DNA from: Rhyacichthys aspro | Taxonomy: Eukaryota; Chordata; Actinopteri; Gobiiformes; Rhyacichthyidae | Direction: 5' to 3' | Length of the DNA: 64,000 bases | Assembly: GCA_036850595.1 (NCBI GenBank) | Contig: CM072161.1 | Coordinates: forward strand, 7,833,905-7,897,904 | Shown: positions 11,101-22,857 of the stretch, one piece after another | Numbering within the stretch: position 1 is the stretch's first letter | Layout of the letters: every line of letters begins with the position of its first letter | The notes under the pieces: generated by a model | Database searches by the model: none | Seen by the model: the letters and a program-made list of their open reading frames with translations, nothing else | Told to the model about the DNA's origin: nothing | Translations under genes and position numbers: made by a program

Positions 11101-13430
11101 ACTGCATTTTCTTCCCTGCTTGTCCTTGCAATTTACCTATTTGATGATTCCCATTGCCCCTGGAGATTTCTCATTAAGGGTTTTTGACCTTGGAGAAGGT
11201 GCGCACGCCGTTGACATCTCAACTAAAAGAGCGGAATGCAGGGGACGGTCTGATCGCATTGTCCGCTCTCGGAGACAAGACAACTGGAGCGGAAAAGCCA
11301 GTGGAAGTTCAGGAAGCGAGGCTAAAAAAACGAAACAAAAAAAAAAAAAAAAAAAAAAAACGGAATGTGATGAAGTGCTGCAAGGGCAAGACGTCTTCGC
11401 CCGGCCCCCTCCACATCACCCAAAAACGACGCACACATGCAAACACAGTGCGTGCTTTGTAAAGTTCTGCACATTCCCTATAGCCCATTACCTCAGCCTG
11501 CCTCCCCACCTCCCCCTGACCCTGTCATCCTCATCTTTTCCCCTCGACTTATTACTCCCACACCGCCGATCTACCCGGCTCCCCGCTCCTCCACCTGTTC
11601 CCTCTCCCCGCGTCTCATTCCCCCCTCGGGTCGCCACTGTGTTCATGTCAAGGTAGGCAGCGCGGTGAGTAATTCTCCCAGTGATACGGGGCTGCTGACC
11701 TTTCGTTGCACCTTAAGGAAAGAGGGGATTTTTTTCCCCCCTCCCTCCTCCTCCTCGCCGGCGTCACTTCTCATCGGCCCTGACGGCTCCCGGTGCATTC
11801 TGGGACGCGCCGCTCTCGGTTTCAGAGAAGTAGGATGCGAGGAGGAAGGGGGGCAGGGGGCTGTCAGAGCGGAGAGTGTCAGGCCTGACCCCCCAGGTGG
11901 CCTAAAGGCTGACAGCAGACAGACCTGCTATTTGTTGCCTAAAACACCTCAGAGGAAGATGTCAGCGGCCATCACGGGCACACATCACCTGCGCTGGCAG
12001 CCTATGAACACCCACCTCCGCTCAACGTGGCCTTTAAAAACGTAGAACTGTACCTGTCCTCAAAAAGCATTTCATATATGCCTCAAAAATGCCCTTCCGT
12101 TCATATTGCAAGTAACAGTGTGAATTTCTTTGCCTCTGAAGTAAGCACACAAAGAACTGTGAAGGTTTGTCTTGGAGAAAAAAAAAATAAAAGAGATGAG
12201 TTATCCTTGACCTTTTCATTTTCAAAGCATCAAGAAGAAGAGATGAAAATACACCTCTTTCAATCAATTTAGTCACACAGATTATTAAATGAGTTATGTG
12301 CACTGACAGTAATAATGACAGGGAACTTCTGTTTCTGTTGACTGCTTTCTTTCTTTCTGTAAAAGCTTGTTTCCTCTTCTCTCTTATGGTCATTCTTTAT
12401 TCATGTGATCTTATTCATGTGATGCAAACTTAATCAATGTAAAAGCACTAAACTTATGGGTTAGGATGATTCCATTTCAGAATCATTCCATTCAACTTCT
12501 GCTCACAATAATATCAAAAGCGTGACCTGATGATTATAAGCTCTATATAATCAAGGCATGCATAGACTCACGATAGCCTTGAGTCTATGCAGCTGTGCTT
12601 TATACTATGAAACTATTTAGTCTTTATATGTACAGCCATATTATAGAAAGCACAACTTTTCAAAGACATCCATACGCCTGTACAACTGCATCTACTAAGT
12701 AACAACTAATGTGTACATTAAAAGTCCATTCCCTGATTTTTTCCATTTAGATTGACAGTTTCATCGCTAACAGCTTTTTGTAACAGAAAAAATGAAAAAA
12801 TTAAGACCTGATCAAGGCTTTATAATTAAGGATTTGAATAGATGAGAATGACCAGCCCACAGCAGGATTTTGTCCAATCACAGATCGCTTTTGGTAAAAA
12901 GGAGCACTCCTATTGGTTGACACTGATGACAACAACGAAGGTCTGAGGAAATAAACCAAGGAAAAGGGTTATTCCGTTGCAAAATATGATTTATTTTGCA
13001 GCGAAACAGCTCAAAAAAGGTAAAAATAGAGAAACGGACAGCAAAAGAAACATGGATAAATGTTGGCTTTGAATCAGTGCTTATTGGTATCTTTATCATT
13101 ATTTGGTCAGGTTTTACCGTTTTTTTAAATAAAAGAAGCAGAAGTTTAGGAGGAGTGTGGTGGGACTGGGACAGGGACTGCAAAACAAACAAAAAAACCT
13201 TTAAGTTCTGCTGTATGGTTTTCAAAGTTCAGGAGAGTTTTACCTTTTGCCTGATGATTTTTAAAAGTAGAAGAGTTACACTGAAATGGTGACAGTAGCA
13301 GAAATTCATCTGCATGCTTTCTGATTAAAATGGCGAGGTTACTTTGACAGTTCCGATTGGATAAAACAGCACCCAGATGTTTAGCTTGACAGCTCATGGC
13401 AGAGCTTCTGTTTATAGAATCAAATGTACG
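8160..13430. other. Gene-free stretch
   Basis: No exon I can support. 9,690-9,900 stays open in several frames on both strands and looks like a degraded LINE-like fragment (CCTCCCCAGGGGG ... GGAGCAGTGGCTCT). 10,480-10,720 is CpG-rich and enhancer-like. 11,338-11,360 is an A-rich run. 11,380-11,960 is C/T-rich then G-rich and CpG-containing, with GCATTCTGGGAC near 11,790 resembling half of a ZNF143/Staf site. 12,559-12,591 is a perfect hairpin (listed separately). Open frames overlapping each other across 11,120-12,045 follow from the skewed composition. Confidence 0.4.
12559..12591. repeat. Perfect 12-bp inverted repeat, 9-bp loop
   Basis: TGCATAGACTCA (12,559-12,570) is followed by a 9-base spacer and its exact reverse complement TGAGTCTATGCA (12,580-12,591). 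The arms could form a hairpin or cruciform, or could be two opposed binding sites. No transcript or terminal repeat of a transposon is evident around it. Confidence 0.7.
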
Positions 13431-13439
13431 CTTTTTCCA

Positions 13440-14570
13440 CTGCGGTTCAGGACTAAACGTCAAAAGACTGTGTCCCAGCTGCTACGTATTCGCCGTCGAT
13501 AATAACATACCCTGTCATCCAACTGCTAATTAGTAAAAGGGCTGGGTGTACAGCAGAACTAGTGCCTTTAATTAATTGCCTTCAGTGGATGAATGGTTGA
13601 TTTATGAGTGATGATAGTCCAGGGTGTAACCTGCTTCACGCCTGGGTTTGGCTTTAATCCTGCAGATCTATCCAAAGTAAGAAAATAAATGAACAAAAAG
13701 ACATTGAATAAAACCGTATTGTTGTCGCTGTAACTATAACAAACCTTACTTTCATCCGTCACATCTAGCTTTTGACAGATGGCCTCATTTGTCTTTGATC
13801 GAACACTTCCCTCGCCCTCAACCGCAGCCCGAACTCGCCAAAACAAAAAGATGAAGTCCTGTCCAAAGTCCCCTGTCGGAAAGCCGATGGGGAAATGATA
13901 CTCGGTGGTGGCTATGCTGTAGTCATGATCCCGTGTTTTGTCTGTGCTCTCCTGACAGTCAGCGCTGTGGTTCATAGCACACAAGAGTGATGTGTGTTCT
14001 GCGGTTTGCCGTGACGAAAAGGGGTTTGATTTCCTTTCCAGCCGACAGCATAACCGCTTTATGGAAAACACAAACCCAGAACGTACACACAATAACTGAA
14101 AGGAGAGCCGGTGGAGCTGTATAATAGTGCATATGGAAGATTTAACAGCTATATCATCAATACACATATCAAAGACTGCAGTGAATGTTATTCTATGTGC
14201 TCTGCGTGTTCATACATTATTAAAATATTATCTTCTCTTAGCAGCAAATCATTACCAGCCAGCGTTATTACTTCTTGATTGGTATTTATTGATTTGAAAA
14301 TGAAATTAAATAAACACTTTTCCCCTCTTGGGTCATATTATTCTTGCTGTTTTTCACAAACAAATTGCATATTGCACGTTTTCTCGTCTCAATGACAGCT
14401 TTTCTCCTTAATTTGAAATCCTGCCTGTCTTCCACTTCTTCTATCTTCAAAGCTTCTTTTCTCTTCCTAATTTACATTGAGGCAGGAAGAATGGATAATT
14501 GCTGACCAGAAAACAGGTTTATTTGGCTGTCCTATTAAAAAAAAAACACACAAGGCCTTTTAACTGAATA
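13440..14570. other. Putative conserved non-coding block
   Basis: Mixed-composition sequence with repeated TAATTA-like, ATTGATTTG, TTTATTGATT and CATATGG words and no repeat-family resemblance. One minus-strand frame stays open for 199 codons (13,568-14,167), but it has no recognisable domain, is compositionally mixed and has no splice context, so I read it as an accident of a conserved element. Alignment across fish species would decide. Confidence 0.35.
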
Positions 14571-16526
14571 GGGGCAGTGGTAATACTACAAGCTTCACAC
14601 ACTTGGATGCACACTTGGGGGTGGGAATCTCAAAATTAGACGTGGGATCACACCGGAGCTGTAACAAGCGACAGTTGCATGCTCTTTTCTGTTCCGGAGG
14701 AGGGTGTGGGTTGTCAAACAAGGCTCCAGCTAAAGCGTTCCCTCATGGACCCACAGTGACGAACTCTTTGTCAGCCGTGAGGGGATTGTAGACACTTAAG
14801 CACCGGAGATATTTATTTTTTAATTATTATTTTTATTCCCAACAATGGAGCCCACACAGGGACAGAAATGGGTCACAAATGGATTATCTATCTTTGTTTT
14901 TTTTGTTTTTTTTGACACCGCTTTCACCGCACTCTATATTTAGACGAGCTAAGGGAAGCGTTTCATATTGAGCCTTTGATAAAGGCGTGGTGCAGCTGAA
15001 AGGCACAAGGCCTGACAATTAGGACAACGTTCAGTTTATACAATTCTGACGTGTGCCAGAGCAATAAGTAGGTCTTGGTAGATGCCTTTCTATTTAGTTT
15101 TAAGGAAATGCCACACAACCACAGACGCACCCAAACAATTAGAGAAACTGTTTTTCAATTTCACAACAATACTACGTTTTGTGTTAATGATGGGGTGTTA
15201 ATGATTAAGGTTATATTAAATTAGAGTTCATTATGTATCCACGATGGCAGCCGGCCACACTGCGTATTAGTTTGCTCATCTAAACCACATAGTAGCCAAG
15301 TAAAAGAGTAATTGCAGGACATGATGCAGTGTAGTGATGTAACTCATGCAGAAGGCTTTTTTATGAGAGTTAAAAAGAAATCTGTTTGAATGCAATGTTT
15401 TAAGTTCAAGATTCCTGGAAATAACGGACAGTAAATATTGCTTTTTGACAGATATCAACAGGAGACTCAGAATGTGCCGTCCCAAAGAGTCAGAAAATAA
15501 AAAAAAGAGAATTTACTGAAATCTGTGCTTTTCCCAAGAAACAGACAGTACTCACAGATGAATGGTGGAAGGTCAGGGGCATGGGCCAGAGCCAAGCGTG
15601 AACCCAGTGAAGGTTGGAACAGCGACATAAAAAGAAGCAAAGAGGAAAGGTTAATCTGAAACTTAGCAGGGCATGTTAAATAACAACAATTGGACCTTTG
15701 GCACCGGTAGAGCAAATAAATACAATATATAGGTCATAATGTGTGGCGTGTTTGTGGCTGTGACTGATATCATTGTGCAACAAGTGGAAGAGTGGACTTT
15801 CGGCCTCGTGGTAACTCGTCTCAGTGCTGGTCTATTTTGAGAATATAAAGAGCTGCAGGATTTAAGAAACACAGGCTTTGCGACAGTGTTATCAAATACT
15901 GTGATGACAATATGAATTTTTCATTCAGGGATAACAGTTATAGATAGGTTTGCTCCATCTATAATATATTCTGCTCCAAATGTATTAAGATAAAAGACTG
16001 GAACAAGGCAATGACAATACACTTTTGATATATTGTGCAGCCATAAATGATGCATTCAATAAATATGAGTATCCTCTTTCCATTTATTTATTTATTTTAT
16101 TTATTTTGTGGAGCAAAAACCACTCTTGATAGGGATGTCTGATCTGTCTGTACTAAACACCTTTTCCTGGTCACATGATTTCCTCATAAGTTAGATGAAG
16201 AAGTAACTGAAAACACGTTTATAAATTAAAGATTAGCTTTAAGAAAGTAATGTTCAATTTGTTTTAATTTGCATTTGTCATCAGTTAAGAACAGTTAGTG
16301 CATTTTCACAGTCCTTTTCCAGTGACAGCTTGCAGAAGCCTTGCAGCAGATTTTTTATGATTACATGCTGCCACTCCTTGTCCCTTTATCAGTACAGCAC
16401 TAGTATTTCCAGTGCTTTGTCATGCCAGAGCTATAACTGCTTTTATGGCTGCTGCAGACACACTGTGTGGTAATTAGCTTGGCTGTCACCACACCAGTGG
16501 GAATGAAAGGGCACCTCATGACCCCT

Positions 16527-16549
16527 AGGTCAGGTCAGGTCAAAGGTCA
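16527..16549 (+). promoter_or_regulatory. Four AGGTCA nuclear-receptor half-sites including a perfect DR1
   Basis: AGGTCA occurs at 16,527-16,532, 16,532-16,537, 16,537-16,542 and 16,544-16,549. The last two form AGGTCA-A-AGGTCA, the consensus direct repeat with one-base spacing used by PPAR-RXR, HNF4 and COUP-TF dimers. No gene start is nearby; the closest gene starts about 5 kb downstream. Confidence 0.5.
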
Positions 16550-18201
16550 GGGTAGGGCCACCACTAAGACTGGTGAGCACACATAAAGTCACACACACAT
16601 GCAGCTCTGGCAGGTCCACGGCAGCTCATTATATTTATTTGAGTTTACAGTGACACAATGGATTATGCAAAAAAGCAGTAAACAGTGGCCTGAGAGCGGT
16701 CTGGCTGCCCTCTCCTCTTTGGTACATTACTGTAAGGTTGAAAGGGTGAACGTGGCCCTGGGGACATGTGCACTACATGGTGATGGGCTTACTGAGAGTG
16801 ACATTTAAGATAGAAATGACATCAAGTGTGGCACCGCTGTGCCCTGTGGCAAGCCACCACATGGAGGCAATGTCAGCGTGATCTGACTTAGCCTCAAAAT
16901 TCTGTAGATAGTCGACCCTCAGATAGCTCTCTCTCACACAGATCTGTTACACATGTCAGCTGCTCCTCATGTCAAGTGACAGCTAACATGGTCTGCCACC
17001 TTCCAGATGTGGATATGCTCTTCTTGCCTTGGGGTGGATTAAGCCACATGAAATTCAAAACAAATTCTTTTTGAAGGGTATTTTTGGGTGTTGTGGTTTT
17101 CAGCCTTTTTCAACATGAGCCAAATCTTTATTGCTGAATTTAGTAGCATTGCATCAACATTGTTTAGAGCAGCCTGAAATACTTAGTAGACTTAATAGAA
17201 TACTTAATAGAATTGTGACTTGAGATAATCATCTCTGATTAAAAAAAATGAGAAAAATGCAAAAAGAAGCCACTGACCACCATCAATAATTTACTTACAT
17301 TTAGTCTTATTCCTTTAATACCAGCCACATGAGCGAAGGCCAGATGAGGGTTTTATGTTCTAAAGTATGAATGGTTGGTTTAAGTGCATAAATGGTACAA
17401 CTTGGAGTAAACATGCATCTCAAGACTGAGCAGAAGTGTCTTACTGTCCTTCTGTTCAAGATGATCAGTGAGAGCAAAACAGGGGCAGAATTGAATTACA
17501 GCTGTTGGGCCGAGTGGATGCATCACCTCGTAAGCTCCTGGTATCAGCAAGCCACAAAATCCAATTATCTTATTCATACATGGCACACTGACCTTTGACC
17601 TCACATTCAAATGGTCAATTTCAGCAGAAGTTAGCGAGCCACTGGGAGCGGTGAGAAATCTTTTTTTTTTCCTTCTTCCTGTTTGCTGTAAGCTTATCTT
17701 GAAGCGGTGCTATGTTTTATAAGAGATCTGTTTTGTGTCTCGCATAAGTCATCAGAACTACAACTCCCAAGGAGAATGGAGATCAGATAGGAAGGTCCGG
17801 CATCAAGGACAGGGAAGCCATTTAAAGGTGACATTTCCGTCAACGCAGCAGATGCCGCCTATCTATCTTTTCTTGGCTTTCCGTGCGACGCTCAGTCCAT
17901 TTCCCTATCTCTCCTTCCCTCCTCTCCATCACTCGCTTTTTTATTCTGTCCTTTAAACTACTCTGTGCCCTTCTCTCCTTCTTACTTTCTTTCTCCCCCC
18001 AAAACACCTCACCCGTCCCGATGCTGACGAGGCAGCGGGGAGGAAGTGCTGTAATAAAGGGAAGCGCTAATGAAAGGTCACACGGGGTCATCACACTCAC
18101 ATACTTTTGTCGGACAAGGGCACTGGAGGTCACTCACTCCGAGGGACAAACTGTTTCACTTTTTGACCGGGAGGTGTCAAGCGTTCAAAAGGTCACCGCA
18201 G

Positions 18202-18215
18202 AGGTCAACAGGTCA
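18202..18215 (+). promoter_or_regulatory. DR2 nuclear-receptor element within an AGGTCA cluster
   Basis: AGGTCA-AC-AGGTCA is a perfect direct repeat with two-base spacing, an RXR/RAR-type arrangement. Further GGTCA half-sites lie between 18,070 and 18,270 (AAAGGTCA, GGGGTCA, GGAGGTCA, GAGGTCAAATGTCAGGTCA). Function is inferred from density and spacing only. Confidence 0.4.
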
Positions 18216-20433
18216 TAGCCCTTGGGCTGATTTTGTGTGGATTCTGAGGTCAAATGTCAGGTCAGGAATGCTGGGTGAAGGGGAGATAGGGCACAGGGTT
18301 AAAGGTGCAGTCCCATTCCTTCCTTGTAGATGATTTCTGGATCCTAAAAGTGGAGGTCAGATTTGGCCTGCAGCAGTCTGCCGATGAAAGCCAAAGGTGT
18401 AACTGTGATTTAATATTATAATTACACACAAAGGGAGAATATAATGGGAATTGATGGATCATATTACATTCAGAATGTCACCGGAAGAATTATGCATTTT
18501 AATTAAACTTTTCAGGAATAACTGTTGCAGTGGTTAAAATTTATGCAAGTAATATAAGATCCCATGACAGCCATTCCTCCAAGGCTTAGACTGTACCGAG
18601 CTGCACACTGGAAGTTATTACAAGGCTGATGAACGTCAACTAAGACAAGCACACATAGAGTATTTAAGACGGGGCTCTTAAGGTAAAGCTTAAAATACAG
18701 ACTCTGCTAAAAGCCTTAGACACCTGAGCATTGCTATTAAAAGAGGCGGCTGGAGAAGCAGTGGCACAGTTGTGAGAACTGAGGACAGGTGAGGATCGGA
18801 TTAGAGCTCTGAGAAAACAGTTGGAGAGACACTGCCATCTAGAGGAGCGACAGGGAACAGCTAGAGGTGAGGAAGATAAGTGTACGTTCATCTGAGGCCG
18901 ATTGTGCATAATTAGAAATGTATAATAATGAAGGATGAGGCTTATTTTGAGCATTTTAAAGAACACTGTATACTTTTGATTAAATATAGGCTTAATAAAC
19001 CGTTCCTGCCTGAGAAAGCGTTGCCCTGTGTGGTAACAGGTCACCAACAACGCATCATGGAGTCTGAACTGAAGCCACATAGAGACACTAATCAGATATT
19101 GACCAGTCATGCAAAATCAAGTTAGCTAACTATGGTCCTCCCACTTACTATTTCAACAGAGAGCAAGTCAACTATGAGTCCTTGTTTTCTCTCATTGACA
19201 AAACTATTTTAGTTGTGCCTTTAGTGCTCACAGTTTATCTTTTCCCCCCATTATTTAGTGCAATTCAATGGGATTTTATCAAATTTTAGCAGCTAGCTAT
19301 GTTTATAAGGATAATGAATAATGTGATCCAAGATGGCAGCCTGTTTTGTAACGTGGCCCCAGCTTTAAGTGTGTGGTTCAAGTTGAATGTCCTAATGATC
19401 CTGAGCAATGCTGCACTGGGCCGTGTAATGTTCCCTCTTCCACATTTTAGCCTCATCTGGCAAAACAAAAAGAAAGAGAGACACTGTTTTTGTGGTTGTG
19501 ATTATTAGGTTGGAACATGCAGGGATTAAAGCAAGGCCTACTGAGTCCTTTTCCAGACCAGACCCAGCAGAGGGCAGTGGACAAACAATACCTAAACAAA
19601 ACTGCTGGAGCTGAGGTGTGTAAGGTTAGTTTATCTGCAACAACATTCGGTTTTAGATTGGGGCCAGGGACTGCCACTGTGGCCTTCAGAGATAATGGAT
19701 ATATTAACAAATGCAATGAGCCTATAAAGGTAACATGTAATATTTTAGTCAAATGCATACTTAATTATGTTCCATTAAATCCTTTTAAACTTAATAAACC
19801 CTAACAGCTGCACTCAGATACAGAAAAGCTTCCCTACACACTTTTTGACAGTGTGAAATTCTTTCTTTTGATGCGAGCTATTTTGTCCTAATTTTCTGAC
19901 CTAATTCCGCAGCACAGCTCTGATCATAACGCGATGAAAGGCCTTGTCTATCTCTCTGTATGAGAGACAAAAAGACAGCGGGGCAGAAGAAGGTGCAGAG
20001 GGGGGCAGGGGAGAGGGGTGAACATAAGATTAAGCAGTGAGCTTGACAGCGCAAACCATCATCATGTTATTTTGAGAATTCTTCGCTCTGGACTGTAGTA
20101 AATCTAAGGGAGACTTAGAGCATAAACTGATATTTATCTTCAAAAAGATCAAAGAATTGCCTTGTCTTTAGAGATTTATAGGATTTGTCTGAGGATGAAC
20201 ATAGATATTTTGTGAACAAGTTGCTGAAAATAGAAGGAAACCGCTGTGATTCTTGTGGCAACACAACACTGGTACCGGCTGCTTTTATCTGATGTCTCTG
20301 CTTATGACTTTTTCATTTCTCATGAATATCATTGTAATGCACCTGCCAAAGCTATGTTGTTCCCTCCGACATGTTGAAAAATACATTACATACTAAGACG
20401 TGCAGGCTTTGAAGGTACTGACAGCCTAGATCA

Positions 20434-20650
20434 AGGGTGTCAAACATACGGCTCATGGGCCAAACCTGACCTGCCTCAGGATACAATCCGGCCAGTGGGA
20501 TGATTTTGGAAAGTGTTTACATACATTATCTGCTATTAAAACAATTGCTATTCCTAATTTGTCCACTGGAGGTCACCCTTTTTAAGTATCAGTAGCAGAC
20601 CTAACACAGCACTGAGACAAAGAACTAAACAAGAGATGGCAGCAATGACG
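20434..20650. mobile_element. hAT-like repeat fragment, left end only
   Basis: CAAGGGTGTCAAACATACGG followed by CTCATGGGCCAAACCTGACCTGCC and AATCCGGCCAGTGGG resembles the end of hAT-derived dispersed repeats that start 'CAGGGGTGTCAAACtc...ggcccgggggccaaat...'. No matching right terminus was found in the following kilobase, so it appears truncated. Confidence 0.45.
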
Positions 20651-21663
20651 GAACAACTGTTTTTTTGTTTTTTGTAGCCGAGAGATCGATAATGCAGCAG
20701 TGAAAGTTAACTACCACATTGTTAGCAAAATAGCATTAGCATCAAAGCCCTATTGTAAGTGTACTTCTTTGCACTAAAACTAAAAGGGCAAAAAACGGAA
20801 GAAGTCGTTATTTATAGGTTATTATGCTATTATTTTACTGGTTGGCTCCACTTCAGATAAAAAATCCTGCGTTTTAAGTACACTAATGTACCTTTTTGAG
20901 TCTCTCTCCCATTCTATTCATTTATGTTTAATTTTGATGAAGCCCAAATCTGCCACAGATGCACTTTCAAGCCACTTCGAAAGCACTTAAGCAAAGAAAA
21001 CTCAAGAAATCCCTCCATAAGGAAGAGTTTGGCCAGCGTTAGCAGTAGCTGTTTTCTGTTTAGCCAAATCAAGCTCACAACAAAACAAGCAGATTTTGCA
21101 AAGATGCCTTGTTGGTTCACCGGCCTCATTTTTTATCACTGGATGATGCGACTTAATGCTGCCAATGATTCAGCTAATGCCAACTATCCAGTCCAATGGT
21201 AAACATAGATTAACTAAAATGTGCAGATTTAATTGAGAATGTCTTCACCACTATATGAGTTTTTCTTCGCTCCGTAACCGCACTAGGTAGGCTTAACTCT
21301 ACATACTGTACATACTGATAACTTAATCTCTCCCCTGACATTATGGTAATGACTGCAGACACATGCCAAACAAAGGCTGCCTATCTGCTTGTTTATTGTC
21401 TTGTTGTTGGGTGGCCTGGCTCCCTCGGAGGCCACTGTTGGACAGCGATGGCTCACTGCTTCTATTGGATTAGGTGAGGGATTTTAAAAGTGGGATTAGG
21501 CCACGGGGCGGTGGACGGCATGGGGGCTGCGTGAGCTTTTCCCATCACAGGGGCATGTGCGGACGGGCGGAGTGGGTGGTGTGTGAAAGTGTGTTGTTTT
21601 GTGCTCTTCGTGCGGCGTGTCTCCGGCTCGGCTACTTTGTCTCTTCATCCTGGACCGTCAAAC

Positions 21664-21687
21664 ATGAACCTCTTCTGTTTTACACTG
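21664..21687 (+). CDS. Possible first coding exon of the SAMSN1-like gene
   Basis: An ATG at 21,664 begins an eight-codon frame (MNLFCFTL) that ends exactly at a GTAAGA donor (21,688) in phase 0, matching the phase of the next recognised exon at 22,858. The sequence just upstream (21,490-21,660) is the GC-richest near the gene and could be its promoter and leader. It is equally possible that translation starts at the ATG inside the next exon (22,876). Only a transcript can decide. Confidence 0.4.
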
Positions 21688-22857
21688 GTAAGAAGTGTCG
21701 TAACTTAACTGTTTTTGTGTCTGGGGAAGTCTGGCTGCATCAGAGAAGCTGGGAAGTGGAGGGAGCTCAGTGTGATGCTGTAGGATGATAGACTGCTGAT
21801 GTTATTGTTGATGACAAGGGTATGATCCAGGCTCTCCAGGGAACAAGACAAGACAACTTTTCTTTCTCATAGATTCATTTAGTTTCTTAGATGCACTCTT
21901 TCTTTTGTGTTTTGTGAAAGCTCACTTACGTGTTAATGTTATGTATTTGTGTTTATGTACTTGCTCATTATTCAGTAGTGTTCTTAAGCATCAAATTGTC
22001 CACACAAGTATTCGAAGACTATGGGCTATATTTGCTCATTTGAATTAAGTGTACTGGAGCTTTTAATACCTTACTCAAGGCCAGATTTGGGGCTTTACTC
22101 TGAGGTGAACCCTGAATGAAGTAACACAAATGACAGTGGAGTAACAACAACAACAGGGGAGCAACAGCACGTTCCTCTGACATCAAAAACCATTACGGAT
22201 TGATGTAAGTTAGTTAGCCATACAGCTGAGCCAATTAGTAAAGATTGTGTTTTCTCAGCTTCTGATGTGTTTAACTGCAAATAATTTGATGTGCAAAGAA
22301 AGAAAGAAAAAAAAAAAAAAAAGAAGCGGTTAATTATAAATTTAAAAAAAAAGCAATTGGCAAAATACAGACAATCTATATGTTAGGATTTAGCAGCTTA
22401 TTGTATCTGTGTCAGGGTCTTAAGTTCGAGATGATTGGTCTTCTTACCCTTCCATCCCACTCGTCCTGCCACCAACAGAAGCTATATGTGTTAGCAATAG
22501 ATTTTGGAAATTATAATGTACTGCAGCAATATTTTAATGTTTTACAGTTCCTCTTAATGGTTTGGAGGTTTCCATTACAAGAGACCTTATGTCTATTAAG
22601 TTTCTTAGTACATATTCTAATATATAGAATAACCATAGCATATTGCTTAATAACTAGGCAAAGATTATGTGCTATACCATTATAGACTATGTTACAGCTA
22701 CGTATATGCACAACTTTAGCAAGCAATTCAAATAAGCGGTTACATTGTAGTAGTAATTTTTGATAAAATCCAGACAACATCCCTCTGATCATTTTTTTCT
22801 GAGATAATGTACATCAACAGTCTAGAAGTGTGTTCTTTGGTCATATGGCTTCCCCAG

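Larger units (their letters stand above)
14570..21400. other. Gene-free stretch upstream of the SAMSN1-like gene
   Basis: No exon with splice and protein support. Contents include a TTTA-rich microsatellite (about 16,080-16,108), an array of AGGTCA half-sites (16,527-16,549), an ACTACAACTCCCA word (about 17,757-17,770) matching half of a ZNF143/Staf site, a C/T-rich tract (17,890-18,010), a second AGGTCA cluster (18,070-18,270), and the left end of an hAT-like repeat at 20,434. The rest is ordinary AT-rich sequence. Confidence 0.4.

Noticed and set aside
11120..12045. Open frames of 178 and 202 codons
   Set aside because: They cross an A-run and a C/T-rich tract, overlap each other in different frames, and contain no domain. 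Skewed composition explains them.
13568..14167. 199-codon minus-strand frame as a gene
   Set aside because: No domain, no promoter or splice context, and the sequence texture is that of a non-coding conserved element. Kept only as a question in the findings.
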